The notes under the pieces: model-generated
What the model was told of the DNA's origin: nothing
Seen by the model: only the letters and a program-made list of their open reading frames with translations
The model's database searches: none
Made by a program: the position numbers and the translations under genes
Assembly (NCBI RefSeq): GCF_002368195.1
Contig: NZ_AP018178.1
Location: 915,738 to 979,737 of the forward strand
Source: Calothrix sp. NIES-2100
Lineage (GTDB): Bacteria; Cyanobacteriota; Cyanobacteriia; Cyanobacteriales; Nostocaceae
Direction: 5' to 3'
Length of the DNA: 64,000 nt
Shown: positions 31,118 through 40,562 of the stretch, one piece after another
How positions within the stretch are numbered: the stretch's first letter is position 1
Layout of the letters: each line of letters starts with the position of its first letter

Positions 31118-33087
31118 ACCCAAATCTAGATGAATGGGATGATGATTTACCCCCAGAACCAGAAGAAGTTTATCAAGATTTAGTTCGCGCCCTCAAGCGT
31201 AAATCAGGATTTGGCTTGTTTTTTGTCCAATGTACATCTGTGGAAGCAGACAGATTAATTGCTAAACTGCCACAGGATATTACTCAGAAACATATAGAAG
31301 TTTTACGCTTATTTGAGTCGATTGATAAGTTATATCAGCGAGTAGCTGCTCTGGTTAAAGACAAGCAAATTGATATTTTATTAATTACAGGTTTGGAATA
31401 TTCTTTATACAAGTATGAAAAAAGAACTTTTGGGGAAATTACCGAAGGAAAATTTCGTAATTTGACCAGTGTACCGCATATTTTAAATCATTTAAATCAA
31501 CAGCGAGAACGGTTTAGAGATGATTTTCCATTTTGCTTTGTGTTTCTTTTGCGGTCATTTTCCATAGACTATTTTATCCACCGTGCCCCAGATTTTTTTG
31601 ATTGGCGTTCCGGAATATTTGAATTACAAACTACACCAGAATTGGTAGAACAAGAATCAAATCGGCTGATATTAGAAGGAGACTATGAGCAGTATTTAAA
31701 ACTTAGCCAAGAACAAAAGATTGAAAAAGTCTTAGAAATTCAAGACTTATTGGCAGAAAAACATCAGACAGAAGATAGTAAGGTAAACTTACAACTTGAA
31801 CTTGGTAATTTGCTGTCTTCGGCAAAAGAATACGAAGCTGCGCTCGTATTCTATGAAAAAGCACTTTCAATTCAGCCTGATTACCACGAAGCTTGGAACA
31901 ACCGGGGGTATGCGCTAGTTAATTTAGGACGCAATGAAGAAGCACTCATATCCTTTGAAAAAGCACTTTCAATTAGACCTTATTACCACGAAGTTTGGAA
32001 CAACCGGGGGTATGCGCTAGAAAAATTAGGAAGCAATGAAGAAGCACTCGTATCCTATGAAAAAGCACTTTCAATTCAACCTAATTTACACCAAGCTTGG
32101 AACAACCGGGGGTATGCACTAGTTAATTTAGGACGCAATGAAGAAGCACTCGCATCCTTTGACAAAGTACTGTCAATTCAACCTGATGACTACGAAGCTT
32201 GGAACAACCGGGGGGTGGTAGTAGGGAAGTTAGGACGCAATGAAGAAGCACTCGCATCCTTTGACAAAGTACTGTCAATTCGACCTGATGACTACGACGC
32301 TTGGAATAATCGGGGGGTGGCTTTAGAAAAATTAGGAAGCAATGAAGAAGCAATTACCTCCTATGACAAAGCACTTTCAATTCAACCTAATTTACACCAA
32401 GCTTGGAACAACCGGGGTAATGCACTATTGAATTTAGGAAGCAATGAAGAAGCAATTACCTCCTATGACAAAGCACTTTCAATTAAATCTGATTTACACC
32501 AAGCTTGGAATAACCGTGGGAATGCGCTAAGGAATTTAGGGCGCTATCAAGAAGCGATCGCATCCTATAATAAAGCACTGTCAATTCAACCTGATGACTA
32601 CGAAGCTTGGAACAACCGGGGGATTGCCCTAGGGAATTTAGGATGCAATGAAGAAGCGAGCGCATCCTTTGAAAAAGCACTGTCAACTCAACCTGATTAC
32701 CACGAAGCTTGGTACAACCGGGGAGTGGCGCTACAGAAATTAGGACGCAATCAAGATGCGCTCATATCCTATGACAAAGCACTGTCAATTCAACCTGATT
32801 ACCACCAAGCTTGGAACAACCGGGGGGTGGCGCTACAGAAATTAGGACGCAATCAAGATGTGATCGCCGCTTACGAACAAGCCATCAATATTCAACCTGA
32901 TTACCACCAAGCTTGGTACAACAAAGCTTGCTGTTATGCACTTCAAGGTAATATTGAGCAGGCATTAGAAAATCTGCAACAAGCCATCAATCTCAGTCCT
33001 GATGAGTATCGGGAAATGGCAAAAACTGACTCTGATTTTGATAGCATTCGGAAAGATGAGCGCTTTCAAGCATTGATTCAAGGATAG
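31114..33087 (+). CDS. TPR-repeat protein paired with the ATPase
   Basis: 657 aa. Residues 1-225 form an alpha/beta region of unknown fold starting MNPNLDEWDDDLPPEPEEVYQ, with LLITGLEYSLYKYEKRTFGE and a FCFVFLLRSFSIDYFI strand, which looks like a second, Walker-less nucleotide-binding-like domain. From about 240 to 630 there are about twelve 34-residue TPR units, nearly identical in the middle (AWNNRGYALVNLGRNEEAL type). The units are 102 bp and very alike in DNA, so the count can vary by recombination. The start overlaps the ATPase stop by four bases. Together they look like a sensor-effector or scaffold pair; a substrate is not evident. Confidence 0.85.
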   Translation: MNPNLDEWDDDLPPEPEEVYQDLVRALKRKSGFGLFFVQCTSVEADRLIAKLPQDITQKHIEVLRLFESIDKLYQRVAALVKDKQIDILLITGLEYSLYKYEKRTFGEITEGKFRNLTSVPHILNHLNQQRERFRDDFPFCFVFLLRSFSIDYFIHRAPDFFDWRSGIFELQTTPELVEQESNRLILEGDYEQYLKLSQEQKIEKVLEIQDLLAEKHQTEDSKVNLQLELGNLLSSAKEYEAALVFYEKALSIQPDYHEAWNNRGYALVNLGRNEEALISFEKALSIRPYYHEVWNNRGYALEKLGSNEEALVSYEKALSIQPNLHQAWNNRGYALVNLGRNEEALASFDKVLSIQPDDYEAWNNRGVVVGKLGRNEEALASFDKVLSIRPDDYDAWNNRGVALEKLGSNEEAITSYDKALSIQPNLHQAWNNRGNALLNLGSNEEAITSYDKALSIKSDLHQAWNNRGNALRNLGRYQEAIASYNKALSIQPDDYEAWNNRGIALGNLGCNEEASASFEKALSTQPDYHEAWYNRGVALQKLGRNQDALISYDKALSIQPDYHQAWNNRGVALQKLGRNQDVIAAYEQAINIQPDYHQAWYNKACCYALQGNIEQALENLQQAINLSPDEYREMAKTDSDFDSIRKDERFQALIQG

Positions 33088-33239
33088 CGAATGAGCAATT
33101 AAAGTTGATTATGGTCGTGAAAACGAAAACTCAAATTAAAAGCGATCGCTCTTTCCCCTTCCCCACATCTGACACAGAAGTGATAAAACTCTACTTCTAC
33201 AATATAAATAATACCAATTCAAATTGGGCTATTTACTCT

Positions 33240-33566
33240 ATGACTCTCCAAGAACTAGAAAATCAAATCTTAGCACTACCTCCAACAGAAAAAGCGGCAA
33301 TTATCCAAAGCCTAACTCAAAGCATCAACATTGGAGCCAAAGGTATCACTAAAATACCTGGTATTTGTGGTGGAGAAGCTTGTATTGCTGGAACTCGTAT
33401 TGCGATTTGGCTATTAGTTGAAGCACGTCGTCTGGGAATTACTGAAGTCCAACTTATGCAAGATTATCCTCATATTAGCGCAGCAGATTTAGTTAATGCT
33501 TGGATATATGCAGATGCTTATCCCCAAGAAATTGAAGCAGCTATCCTTGCTAATGAGGTTGCTTAA
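33240..33566 (+). CDS. DUF433 antitoxin
   Basis: 108 aa from the ATG at 33240 (MTLQELENQILAL); the longer frame back to 33105 is unlikely to be translated. The start is an Asn/Leu-rich helix as in many antitoxins, then the DUF433 core: IPGICGGEACIAGTRIAIWLLVEARRLGITEVQL. DUF433 is a helix-turn-helix antitoxin family always met with DUF5615 toxins. The toxin gene follows after three bases. Such pairs regulate their own promoter. Confidence 0.9.
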   Translation: MTLQELENQILALPPTEKAAIIQSLTQSINIGAKGITKIPGICGGEACIAGTRIAIWLLVEARRLGITEVQLMQDYPHISAADLVNAWIYADAYPQEIEAAILANEVA

Positions 33567-33569
33567 ATC

Positions 33570-33911
33570 ATGGCGCGTTTATACGCTGATGAAATGTTCC
33601 CACTCAAAGTGAGTGAATTGTTACGAACAATGGGACATGATGTTTTGACAGTACAGGAAGCTGGTAACGCAAATTTAGGTATTCCGGATGACGAGGTGTT
33701 AGCCTTTGCAACCAGCGATAATCGAACTGTCATAACACTAAATCGTCAAGATTTTATCAAACTACATAGAAGCTCACCCGAACATTTAGGTATTATTGTT
33801 TGTACAAATGATACTGATAGGTCTCGAATGGCAACTCGAATTAATGAAGCAATTAATCAAGAAGAATCATTGACAGGTAAGTTGATTCGCGTTGTTCGCC
33901 CTACTAGTTGA
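33570..33911 (+). CDS. DUF5615 PIN-like toxin
   Basis: 113 aa. Opening MARLYADEMFPLKVSELLRTMGHDV, with the first acidic residues, then VITLNRQDFIKLH and GIIVCTNDTDRSRM, are the marks of the DUF5615 (VapC/PIN-like) nuclease family; the acidic cluster D8/E9, the conserved D near the middle and N/D later are present. Starts three bases after the antitoxin stop. It is a probable RNase. Confidence 0.9.
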   Translation: MARLYADEMFPLKVSELLRTMGHDVLTVQEAGNANLGIPDDEVLAFATSDNRTVITLNRQDFIKLHRSSPEHLGIIVCTNDTDRSRMATRINEAINQEESLTGKLIRVVRPTS

Positions 33912-33945
33912 AAATAGCTGATACAAATTCAACGGATAAATATGT

Positions 33946-35724
33946 TCACTCCATATCCTGTTCTTTAAATAATCCCATCAATTTCCGCTTCCTTCCATGC
34001 TGCTGCATTAACTTAGTTTTATAGCTATCCCAATCTGCTTTTCTCCCAGATGCTAAATAAGCAGCGCGGACTTTTTTTAACCACTGAACTGCGTCATCAT
34101 AAGATTCTGCCTTTGCTGCATTGATAATCAACTCAGCACGACGACTAGCATTAGCAATTACCCAGTCAGGTTGTTTAGATATTGCTGCATCCATGACGCG
34201 GTGAATTAAATCAGCATAATCAGCACAAAAGTCACTGACAATTTTAATAGCATCCTCAACTGACTGTTCATATAAGAAAATTTCTACTTTGTCTAATAGT
34301 GATTCCCAATCGCTATTTATGCGGAGAAGTTCCAGCAATTCTGACTTGAGATTTGCCCAATTTTCCCCGGATAATTCGGTGATTTTGTGGTAATTATCTA
34401 AGGATGGCTTGGCATGGAAAGCAGCGATGAGTGAGGATAAAGCAACTTCCCGATTCCCTAATCTCAACGCTAAATCACTTGTCCAAATGCCGAGTTCATA
34501 CTGACAATCACCAGGTAAATTTAAGCCAATTTGGGCAATATCTAAAGCTTCGGGTAATGAATTCTGTTCTCCTAAAGTTTTCGCTAAAGCAAAAGCTTCC
34601 GCCATTGTATTCATTTGGGCTTGGGCGGCGATGATAGCTTCATCTACTCTCCCCAAGCGCCCCAGCATTGTCAGATATTGTTCGGTTTGTCCTTCGGCTG
34701 CTGCTAAATGCAGGTATTCTTGGTAACGTTCCTGACGATCGAGAATTTTCAAGCGAATCAATGCTAAATCATCAGCATAGTCTGGTATTTCTTCTTCCCA
34801 AACTCCCATTTCCGTGATACTACCGAGAAGAACTTGCACTAAAAATGGGTCATCCCAGCCTTGGCGTAAAGCTTCCGAGGCTAATTCAAAATCAGCATCC
34901 CATTGATGCTGCCATGTTTCTAAATTGATTTGTAAATCAACTTTTTCTTCGATAGAGAGTTTCGCCGTAAGAATTGCTTCACACCAAGCTTTATTCAAAT
35001 CTTGGACAATTTCATAGTTATCCTCACCGTAATCGGCGACATCATCCCAATATTCTACACAGGCAGAGGTCATGGCCTCTAAAATTGCGATCGCATTATT
35101 CCCATCTCCCCGTTCGCTCAAATTGACAGCAGTTTGCCATAAACTCTGTAATTCTTCACTGAGATAATAGTTGAAATACCCATCTTCCCAAGCCCGCACT
35201 GCATCGCGGAAAATCTGGCGTACTTTTTCCCGAAAAGGCTGTGGATTGATAGTATGGCGGCGGAGAGATTTTTTGGTTCGGTGTTTGACAGGAATAGATG
35301 TAATCCAATGAACATGGCGATCAACTGCGTCGATCAATTGGGGATATTCTGCCACCAACTGTTGCACTAACTTTTGAGTTTGCGAATGATCGAGACGATT
35401 CAGGAGTTGTTCTAAAGTCAGACGCTTATCGATGGTTTCTGGCTGACGCATACAAACAAGCATCGTCGCCACAATATGTTTACACCAGCCATCATCGGTA
35501 TTATGGGGACAGGTACATTTAACTGAGGTTAATCCTTCACTATTAAAACTGAGACTGACTTGATAGGGGTGATCTGGATTTCCGTCTACTTCTGCTTGAA
35601 GTAGATTACCTCGTTGGGTAAGGGATAGCACCGCATTCGCCTCAAAATATGCCTCACCTCGTTGAAAAGATTTGGCGTTAGCATTCCGGCGGATTGTAAA
35701 TTCACTTAACTTGGGAATTAACAT
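33946..35724 (-). CDS. SWIM zinc-finger protein with long helical-repeat tail
   Basis: 592 aa from ATG 35724 (MLIPKLSEFTIRRNANAKSF); the frame upstream is repeat-derived and not real. The SWIM finger is CTCPHNTDDGWCKHIVA near residues 65-85 (CxCx(n)CxH). The remainder is a long array of alpha-helical repeats (for example LLAMLGRLGRVDEAIIAAQAQ type and QERYQEYLHLAAAEG). SWIM proteins of this length are common in cyanobacteria and Actinobacteria next to SNF2 helicases; no helicase gene is seen here. Probably DNA or protein binding. Confidence 0.85.
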   Translation of the reverse strand: MLIPKLSEFTIRRNANAKSFQRGEAYFEANAVLSLTQRGNLLQAEVDGNPDHPYQVSLSFNSEGLTSVKCTCPHNTDDGWCKHIVATMLVCMRQPETIDKRLTLEQLLNRLDHSQTQKLVQQLVAEYPQLIDAVDRHVHWITSIPVKHRTKKSLRRHTINPQPFREKVRQIFRDAVRAWEDGYFNYYLSEELQSLWQTAVNLSERGDGNNAIAILEAMTSACVEYWDDVADYGEDNYEIVQDLNKAWCEAILTAKLSIEEKVDLQINLETWQHQWDADFELASEALRQGWDDPFLVQVLLGSITEMGVWEEEIPDYADDLALIRLKILDRQERYQEYLHLAAAEGQTEQYLTMLGRLGRVDEAIIAAQAQMNTMAEAFALAKTLGEQNSLPEALDIAQIGLNLPGDCQYELGIWTSDLALRLGNREVALSSLIAAFHAKPSLDNYHKITELSGENWANLKSELLELLRINSDWESLLDKVEIFLYEQSVEDAIKIVSDFCADYADLIHRVMDAAISKQPDWVIANASRRAELIINAAKAESYDDAVQWLKKVRAAYLASGRKADWDSYKTKLMQQHGRKRKLMGLFKEQDME

Positions 35725-36044
35725 CGAAGGATGGAGGATCAGGGGATGAGGGGGATGAGGGGGATGAGGAGGACAACGGAAGGGGGACAAGGGGGACAAG
35801 GAAGACAAGGGGGACAAATGCCCAATGCCCAATGCCCCATGCCCAATGCCCAATGTCCAATGCCCCATTTCAGTATAAAATACGTCAAGTATATAACTTT
35901 GATTGTGATACTGAAGATATTCAGTCCTTTCCCTGCTAGCGTAAATCATAAATTTAAATATAGTAACTCCCGAACCTCAAGGGGGTTGCACTGAATCGCT
36001 GGTCAAGTTGAGAATATATAGGCGGAGCACACGGGGAAACTAAC
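35725..36044. repeat. Short tandem repeats and gene-free stretch
   Basis: GATGAGGG units (35741-35772), GGACAAGGG units, then ATGCCCA heptamers (35817-35872). From 35880 the stretch is ordinary AT-rich DNA without a gene; the lpdA promoter should be near 35950-36030, but no box was chosen. Confidence 0.8.
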
Positions 36045-37475
36045 GTGAGTCATGGATTCGATTACGATTTAGTCATTATAGGCGCTGGTGTAGGTGGACA
36101 TGGAGCAGCCCTACACGCCGTAAGTTGCGGTTTGAAAACAGCGATTATTGAAGCGGCTGATATGGGGGGAACCTGTGTTAACAGGGGCTGTATTCCCTCG
36201 AAAGCGCTGTTGGCGGCTTCGGGACGTGTGCGGGAGTTACGTAATGCCCACCACCTCAAGTCCTTGGGAATTCAAGTGGGTAGTGTGGAGTTTGATCGAG
36301 AAGCGATCGCTAATCATGCTACAAATCTTGTCGGCAAAATTCAAGGCGATTTAACTAACAGCCTCAAGCGTCTGGGAGTTGATATTATTCGCGGCTGGGG
36401 TAAATTAGTCGGTACGCAAAAAGTCAGTATTACTGGGGATGGTGGTGAAAAAAGTATCACCGCTAAAGACATCATTCTTTCTCCTGGTTCAGTGCCGTTT
36501 GTGCCTCCAGGTATTGAAGTAGATGGCAAAACTGTCTTTACCAGCGACCAAGGGGTAAAGTTAGAATCGCTACCAAACTGGGTGGCAATTATTGGCAGTG
36601 GCTACATCGGCTTGGAATTTTCGGATATTTACTCGGCTTTGGGCTGTGAAATCACGATGATTGAAGCCCTGGATCAATTAATGCCAGGATTTGACCGCGA
36701 TATTGCTAAACTTGCCGAACGGGTGCTAATTACTCCCCGCGATATTGAAACGAAGGTAGGGATATACGCCAAAAAAGTCATCCCTGGTTCGCCAGTGGTG
36801 ATTGAGTTAGCGGATTTCAAAACTAAGGAAGATTTAGATGTAATTGAAGTCGATGCTTGTCTAGTAGCTACTGGACGCATCCCAGCGACGAAAAATCTCG
36901 GTTTAGAATCTTTGGGTGTGGAACTCGACCGCCGGAATTTTATCCCCGTGAATGACAGCATGGCCGTATTATCTGGTGGGGAAGTAGTGCCCCATCTGTG
37001 GGCGATTGGCGACGCTAACGGTAAAATGATGCTGGCTCATGCGGCTTCAGCCCAAGGTATCGTTGCCGTAGAAAATATTGTCGGGCGATCGCGTGAGGTA
37101 GATTATCGCAGCATCCCCGCCGCTGCTTTTACCCACCCAGAAATTAGCTATGTAGGCTTAACGGAAACAGCAGCTAAAGAATTAGGTGAAGCTGAGGGCT
37201 TTGAAATCGCCACTAGCAAGAGTTATTTCAAAGGGAATTCTAAAGCCTTAGCAGAAAACGAAGCCGATGGTATCGCCAAGGTAGTGTATCGCAAAGATAC
37301 AGGAGAAGTCTTAGGTGTCCACATCTTTGGACTCCACGCCTCAGATCTGATCCACGAAGCCTCAGCCGCCATCGCTAACCGCCAATCTGTAAATACCCTC
37401 GCCCATTTAGTTCACGCCCATCCCACACTTTCCGAAGTACTGGATGAAGCTTATAAAAGAGCGATCGCTCATTAA
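36045..37475 (+). CDS. lpdA: Dihydrolipoyl dehydrogenase (E3)
   Basis: 476 aa, start GTG 36045 giving MSHGFDYDLVIIGAGVGGHG, the family beginning; no better ATG exists. FAD motif GAGVGGHG, redox disulfide GGTCVNRGC, NAD motif GSGYIGLEFSD, and catalytic His-Glu end HAHPTLSEVLDEAY are present. It is the E3 of the pyruvate dehydrogenase complex and of photorespiratory glycine cleavage. In cyanobacteria lpdA is close to or followed by trpC, as here, with 116 bp between them filled with heptamer repeats. Confidence 0.95.
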   Translation: MSHGFDYDLVIIGAGVGGHGAALHAVSCGLKTAIIEAADMGGTCVNRGCIPSKALLAASGRVRELRNAHHLKSLGIQVGSVEFDREAIANHATNLVGKIQGDLTNSLKRLGVDIIRGWGKLVGTQKVSITGDGGEKSITAKDIILSPGSVPFVPPGIEVDGKTVFTSDQGVKLESLPNWVAIIGSGYIGLEFSDIYSALGCEITMIEALDQLMPGFDRDIAKLAERVLITPRDIETKVGIYAKKVIPGSPVVIELADFKTKEDLDVIEVDACLVATGRIPATKNLGLESLGVELDRRNFIPVNDSMAVLSGGEVVPHLWAIGDANGKMMLAHAASAQGIVAVENIVGRSREVDYRSIPAAAFTHPEISYVGLTETAAKELGEAEGFEIATSKSYFKGNSKALAENEADGIAKVVYRKDTGEVLGVHIFGLHASDLIHEASAAIANRQSVNTLAHLVHAHPTLSEVLDEAYKRAIAH

Positions 37476-37481
37476 TTAAGA

Positions 37482-37591
37482 GTCCAAGGTCAATAGTCCA
37501 AGGTCAATAGTCAAGACTGTTGACTGTTAACTGTTGACCGTTGACTGTTGACCGTTGACTGTTGACAACTGACCACTGACCCTTGACAAAT
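37482..37591. repeat. TTGACTG/TCAATAG heptamer repeats
   Basis: Runs of GGTCAATAGTCCAA and TTGACTGTTGACCG units fill the lpdA-trpC gap up to the trpC start. Confidence 0.85.
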
Positions 37592-38479
37592 ATGCAAATC
37601 CGTCGTCTTTCGCCTAGTACACCTGTTTCCATATCATATTTAAGTTATCAGGTTGTTGTGCCAGGTGCAGAGCCAAACAACATTTTGGAAGAAATTGTTT
37701 GGCATAAAGAAATTGAAGTTGAGAAAATGCGAGAAAGAGTACCGCTACGAGAATTGCAAAAGCAAGCACTCACAACACCGCCAACTCGCGATTTTGTCGG
37801 GGCGCTACGCCAAGGTAAGACAAAACCAGCGTTGATTGCGGAAGTCAAAAAAGCTTCACCGAGTAAAGGGGTATTACGGGAAGATTTTGATCCAGCTGCG
37901 ATCGCACTTGCTTATCAACAAGGTGGTGCTAGCTGTCTTTCTGTACTAACAGATGAAAAATTCTTTCAAGGCAGCTTTGACAATTTAGCTAAGGTTCGCA
38001 GTGTAGTAGATTTACCATTGTTGTGTAAGGATTTTATCATTTATCCTTATCAAATGTACTTAGCAAGGATTCGGGGGGCAGATGCAGTTTTATTGATTGC
38101 CGCTATACTCAGCGATCAATATTTGCAGTACTTCATCAAAATTGCCAATTCCCTCAACTTGGCAACTTTAATCGAAGTCCATAGTTTAGCAGAACTTGAT
38201 CGTGTGTTAGCCTTAGATGGCGTCACTTTGATAGGAATTAACAATCGCAATTTAGAAGATTTTTCTGTTGACTTGCAAACAACTTGTCAACTGCTAGCAA
38301 CAAGAGGTCAGCAGTTGCTTTCCCGGAACATCTTAGTTGTCAGCGAGTCAGGATTACATAAACAAGAGGATCTGAATTTAGTATCAACAGCCGGTGCATC
38401 CGCCGTACTCATCGGTGAGTCTTTAGTCAAACAACCAGATCCAGAGTTAGCTATTACAAATCTCTTTGCCAAATCTTGA
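37592..38479 (+). CDS. trpC: Indole-3-glycerol-phosphate synthase
   Basis: 295 aa from ATG 37592 (MQIRRLSPSTPV); the TTG at 37583 is also in frame. TIM-barrel landmarks of TrpC are present: EVKKASPSKGVL (Lys, phosphate), LCKDFIIYPYQMYLARIRGADAVLLIA (catalytic Lys), LIEVHSLAELDR, IGINNRNLEDFSVDL and VVSESGLHKQEDL. A Trp biosynthesis enzyme in the cytoplasm. The leading 35 residues before ILEEIVWHKE are the typical cyanobacterial extension. Confidence 0.95.
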   Translation: MQIRRLSPSTPVSISYLSYQVVVPGAEPNNILEEIVWHKEIEVEKMRERVPLRELQKQALTTPPTRDFVGALRQGKTKPALIAEVKKASPSKGVLREDFDPAAIALAYQQGGASCLSVLTDEKFFQGSFDNLAKVRSVVDLPLLCKDFIIYPYQMYLARIRGADAVLLIAAILSDQYLQYFIKIANSLNLATLIEVHSLAELDRVLALDGVTLIGINNRNLEDFSVDLQTTCQLLATRGQQLLSRNILVVSESGLHKQEDLNLVSTAGASAVLIGESLVKQPDPELAITNLFAKS

Positions 38480-38595
38480 TAGCTTAATCTATCTCAGGGT
38501 TGAGCAAACACTGGTTGCCTATGTAACAATTTAATTAGTGACAAAAAATCTTCGCTTCTCCCCAAATCCCCTATTTGAAAAAGCAAATTAACTTC

Positions 38596-38844
38596 ATGGA
38601 GCAAATTCCTCTGCCCTCACCTGTCCACTACGAGCTGATACTGCAACTCTTAGAAAGACAAACTATGTCAGCAGTAAGTCAAAACCCGGATTTGCGTCAT
38701 CAGGTGAATCAGCTAATTATTACTCTGCGTAAAGCAGCAGTCCAACAAAAGCACCTGGAAGAAGTTTGCCAGTTTTCCTCTGTAGCAATTGACCATCGCT
38801 GGTCGATTAACCATCATGCAGGAAAAGCTGTTACTCCTGAGTAA
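38596..38844 (+). CDS. DUF5340-like small protein
   Basis: 82 aa from ATG 38596 (MEQIPLPSPVHYELILQLLERQT); the TTG upstream at 38575 is less likely. The N-terminal PSPVHYELILQLLERQT block and the LIITLRKAAVQQKHLEE helix match a small cyanobacterial family, DUF5340, whose role is unknown. No signal or membrane segment. Followed by a likely terminator. Confidence 0.78.
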   Translation: MEQIPLPSPVHYELILQLLERQTMSAVSQNPDLRHQVNQLIITLRKAAVQQKHLEEVCQFSSVAIDHRWSINHHAGKAVTPE

Positions 38845-38861
38845 ATACTCTTGACATCATT

Positions 38862-38896
38862 CCCCCACTGTATTGTGATGCCGAATACATTGGGGG
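38862..38896 (+). terminator. Possible hairpin terminator
   Basis: CCCCCACTGTATT and AATACATTGGGGG pair with one mismatch around the loop GTGATGCCG, 18 bp after the DUF5340 stop. The bases that follow are not T-rich, so this could be a dispersed palindrome instead. Confidence 0.45.
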
Positions 38897-39313
38897 AGAT
38901 GTTTCTAAATATACTTAAATTCAGATTTGGGCGAAAATCGGCTTCGCCTAATTGACTTTGCGATCGTATTTGCCGCTGTAAAAAAGAAAACCTTGCCCTA
39001 AAAAATTTTAAATTAGTATAAAAAATTTGATAATTGTTCATCTAAAAGGATGTTTGAAAAGTGGGCGGAAGGTATGATAATCTGTCAAACAATTTTGGAT
39101 GCTCTTTGTCTTGAGTCATGATTTATACAGCAATCAGCCGCTTTCAAATGAACTGACATCCAATCAAAAGAGCGAGTTAAATATTCAACTCGCTCTTTTG
39201 ATTTAAATTTCCGCAAATAGTAAGAGTAAAAGTCTGTTTCCCGATCTATGAGCTTTGGTAACAGACATAGTGGATTTGACACAACTCAATTCTCCTACAT
39301 GAGCTATTCATAT
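38897..39313. other. Gene-free stretch between convergent genes
   Basis: Contains the strong bidirectional hairpin at 39165-39200 and no gene. A 65-codon minus-strand frame at 39085-39282 crosses that hairpin and has no family features. Confidence 0.5.
39165..39200. terminator. Bidirectional intrinsic terminator
   Basis: Perfect 14-bp arms CAAAAGAGCGAGTT and AACTCGCTCTTTTG with an 8-base loop. The arms end in CTTTTG on one strand and the complement on the other, so each side has a short T-run. It separates the plus-strand DUF5340 gene from the minus-strand DUF2949 gene. Confidence 0.75.
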
Positions 39314-39505
39314 CTATGCTGTCTCCAGCCAATCATAAATTTGCTCTAACTGATCAAGAGTAATCAAACCATACTGCCAAAGAATCATCGGCAAAGGGCC
39401 AGGATCTTGCTCCCGATGTCGCAACGCCACAGCCAAAGAAGCTGTAGAAATTGCCATATCTTCTTGCAAAAAATGAATCAGCCGAGAATACTTTGATGGT
39501 GACAT
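39314..39505 (-). CDS. DUF2949 family protein
   Basis: 63 aa from the ATG at 39505, which has the strong ribosome site AAGGAGGTGAG placed seven bases before; this fixes the start over several upstream in-frame ATGs. The sequence SPSKYSRLIHFLQEDMAIS then REQDPGPLPMILWQYGLI and LEQIYDWLETA is the whole DUF2949 domain. The family is cyanobacterial and unknown in function. Helical, no membrane segment. Confidence 0.87.
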   Translation of the reverse strand: MSPSKYSRLIHFLQEDMAISTASLAVALRHREQDPGPLPMILWQYGLITLDQLEQIYDWLETA

Positions 39506-40052
39506 TTGTATCTCACCTCCTTGTGCAGAGTGTATTGTCATATATCGGTTCACCATTTCTCCGTAACCAGTAGCCAGTATCTCATCTGTCACTATGGCAT
39601 TAATACTTAAATACCACAGCAAATTTTGTCTAAATTTACCTTAAAGAAATTGCCCCGATCGCGGTTCGGGAAAATCTTCTACTCTCAAGCTACTTGCTTG
39701 ATATATAATCAAGTAGCACTTTCCTCAGGTTAAATAAGTTTTATTTTTAGTACAGGAAGTATCTTATTTAATTACACATCTAGTAACAAATATTCCTTAG
39801 CTTATAGTCTCCGATCAACGACTATTTACACGTACGCCAAAAGAAAGATCTTTTAAGGATAAATCCTCAAAACCTGATTCCACGACAGAGACAGAAAAGT
39901 TTCCGCTGATTGGCTATATTTTCAATAGTGGTTTTGTGATAGCATATTATACTATCATAGGAGATATTTTTTTTACCTCTACATTATTTATTAAGATTTC
40001 ACAATCACTTCAAAAAGTAACCCCGCATTGCCTACGTAAGTGATGTTTCGGA
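39506..40052. other. Long gene-free stretch upstream of DUF2949
   Basis: About 550 bp with no gene. Contains the hairpin GCTACTTG (about 39687) to CAAGTAGC (about 39709) and long AT-rich DNA. A leader or small RNA might be encoded, but I see no terminator-like end that would mark it. Promoter boxes not clear. Confidence 0.5.
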
Positions 40053-40562
40053 TTATATTTTGTTAATTTGGATACTGTCTCCAACCTTTAATCCTAATTC
40101 CGAACTTCTTCCAGATCGCAATTCAATTACCGTATCAATCAGTACATTAGGCCCATAGCTAGGACAAGGGTCGCTGGTACAAGGAGGAGCAGAAGTTTGG
40201 ATATATTTGACAACGCCATTCTGCATGAAAACCATATCTAACGGGATCAGCGTATTTTTCATCCAAAACTTGGCTGGTTGTGGTGAAGGAAACTTAAACA
40301 ACATCCCCTGGTTGTTCGGTAATGATTTCCGATACATCAACCCTATCTCTTGCTGTTTCGGTGTCTGTGCCACTTCCAACTGAATCTTTGTGCCATTGGG
40401 AACAATAGCTTCGGCGGAAATCGGCAGTTTTTGACCCCCAGATACTGGTGCTGAAGTTTCAGAATCGGATGTGGTGGTAGATGGTTTAGTTGTATTTGAT
40501 GGAGAACAGGCCATCAGGAAAACACTCAGAAATATTAAAAATAAACTTATTCCGCGCCACAT
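40053..40562 (-). CDS. DUF192 family lipoprotein
   Basis: 169 aa. Lipoprotein signal GISLFLIFLSVFLMACSPSN with lipobox LMAC near residue 19, then a Ser/Thr-rich spacer. The DUF192 domain is complete: VAQTPKQQEIGLMYRKSLP, GMLFKFPSPQPAKFWMKNT, PLDMVFMQNGVV and the C-terminal GDSIQI. A Cys pair, PPCTSDPCPSYG, is present in the middle. DUF192 proteins are small, widely distributed, and of unclear role. Probably membrane anchored on the periplasmic side. Confidence 0.88.
   Translation of the reverse strand: MWRGISLFLIFLSVFLMACSPSNTTKPSTTTSDSETSAPVSGGQKLPISAEAIVPNGTKIQLEVAQTPKQQEIGLMYRKSLPNNQGMLFKFPSPQPAKFWMKNTLIPLDMVFMQNGVVKYIQTSAPPCTSDPCPSYGPNVLIDTVIELRSGRSSELGLKVGDSIQINKI

Noticed and set aside
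39085..39282. Minus-strand 65-codon frame
   Set aside because: It spans the strong bidirectional terminator and has no family features.
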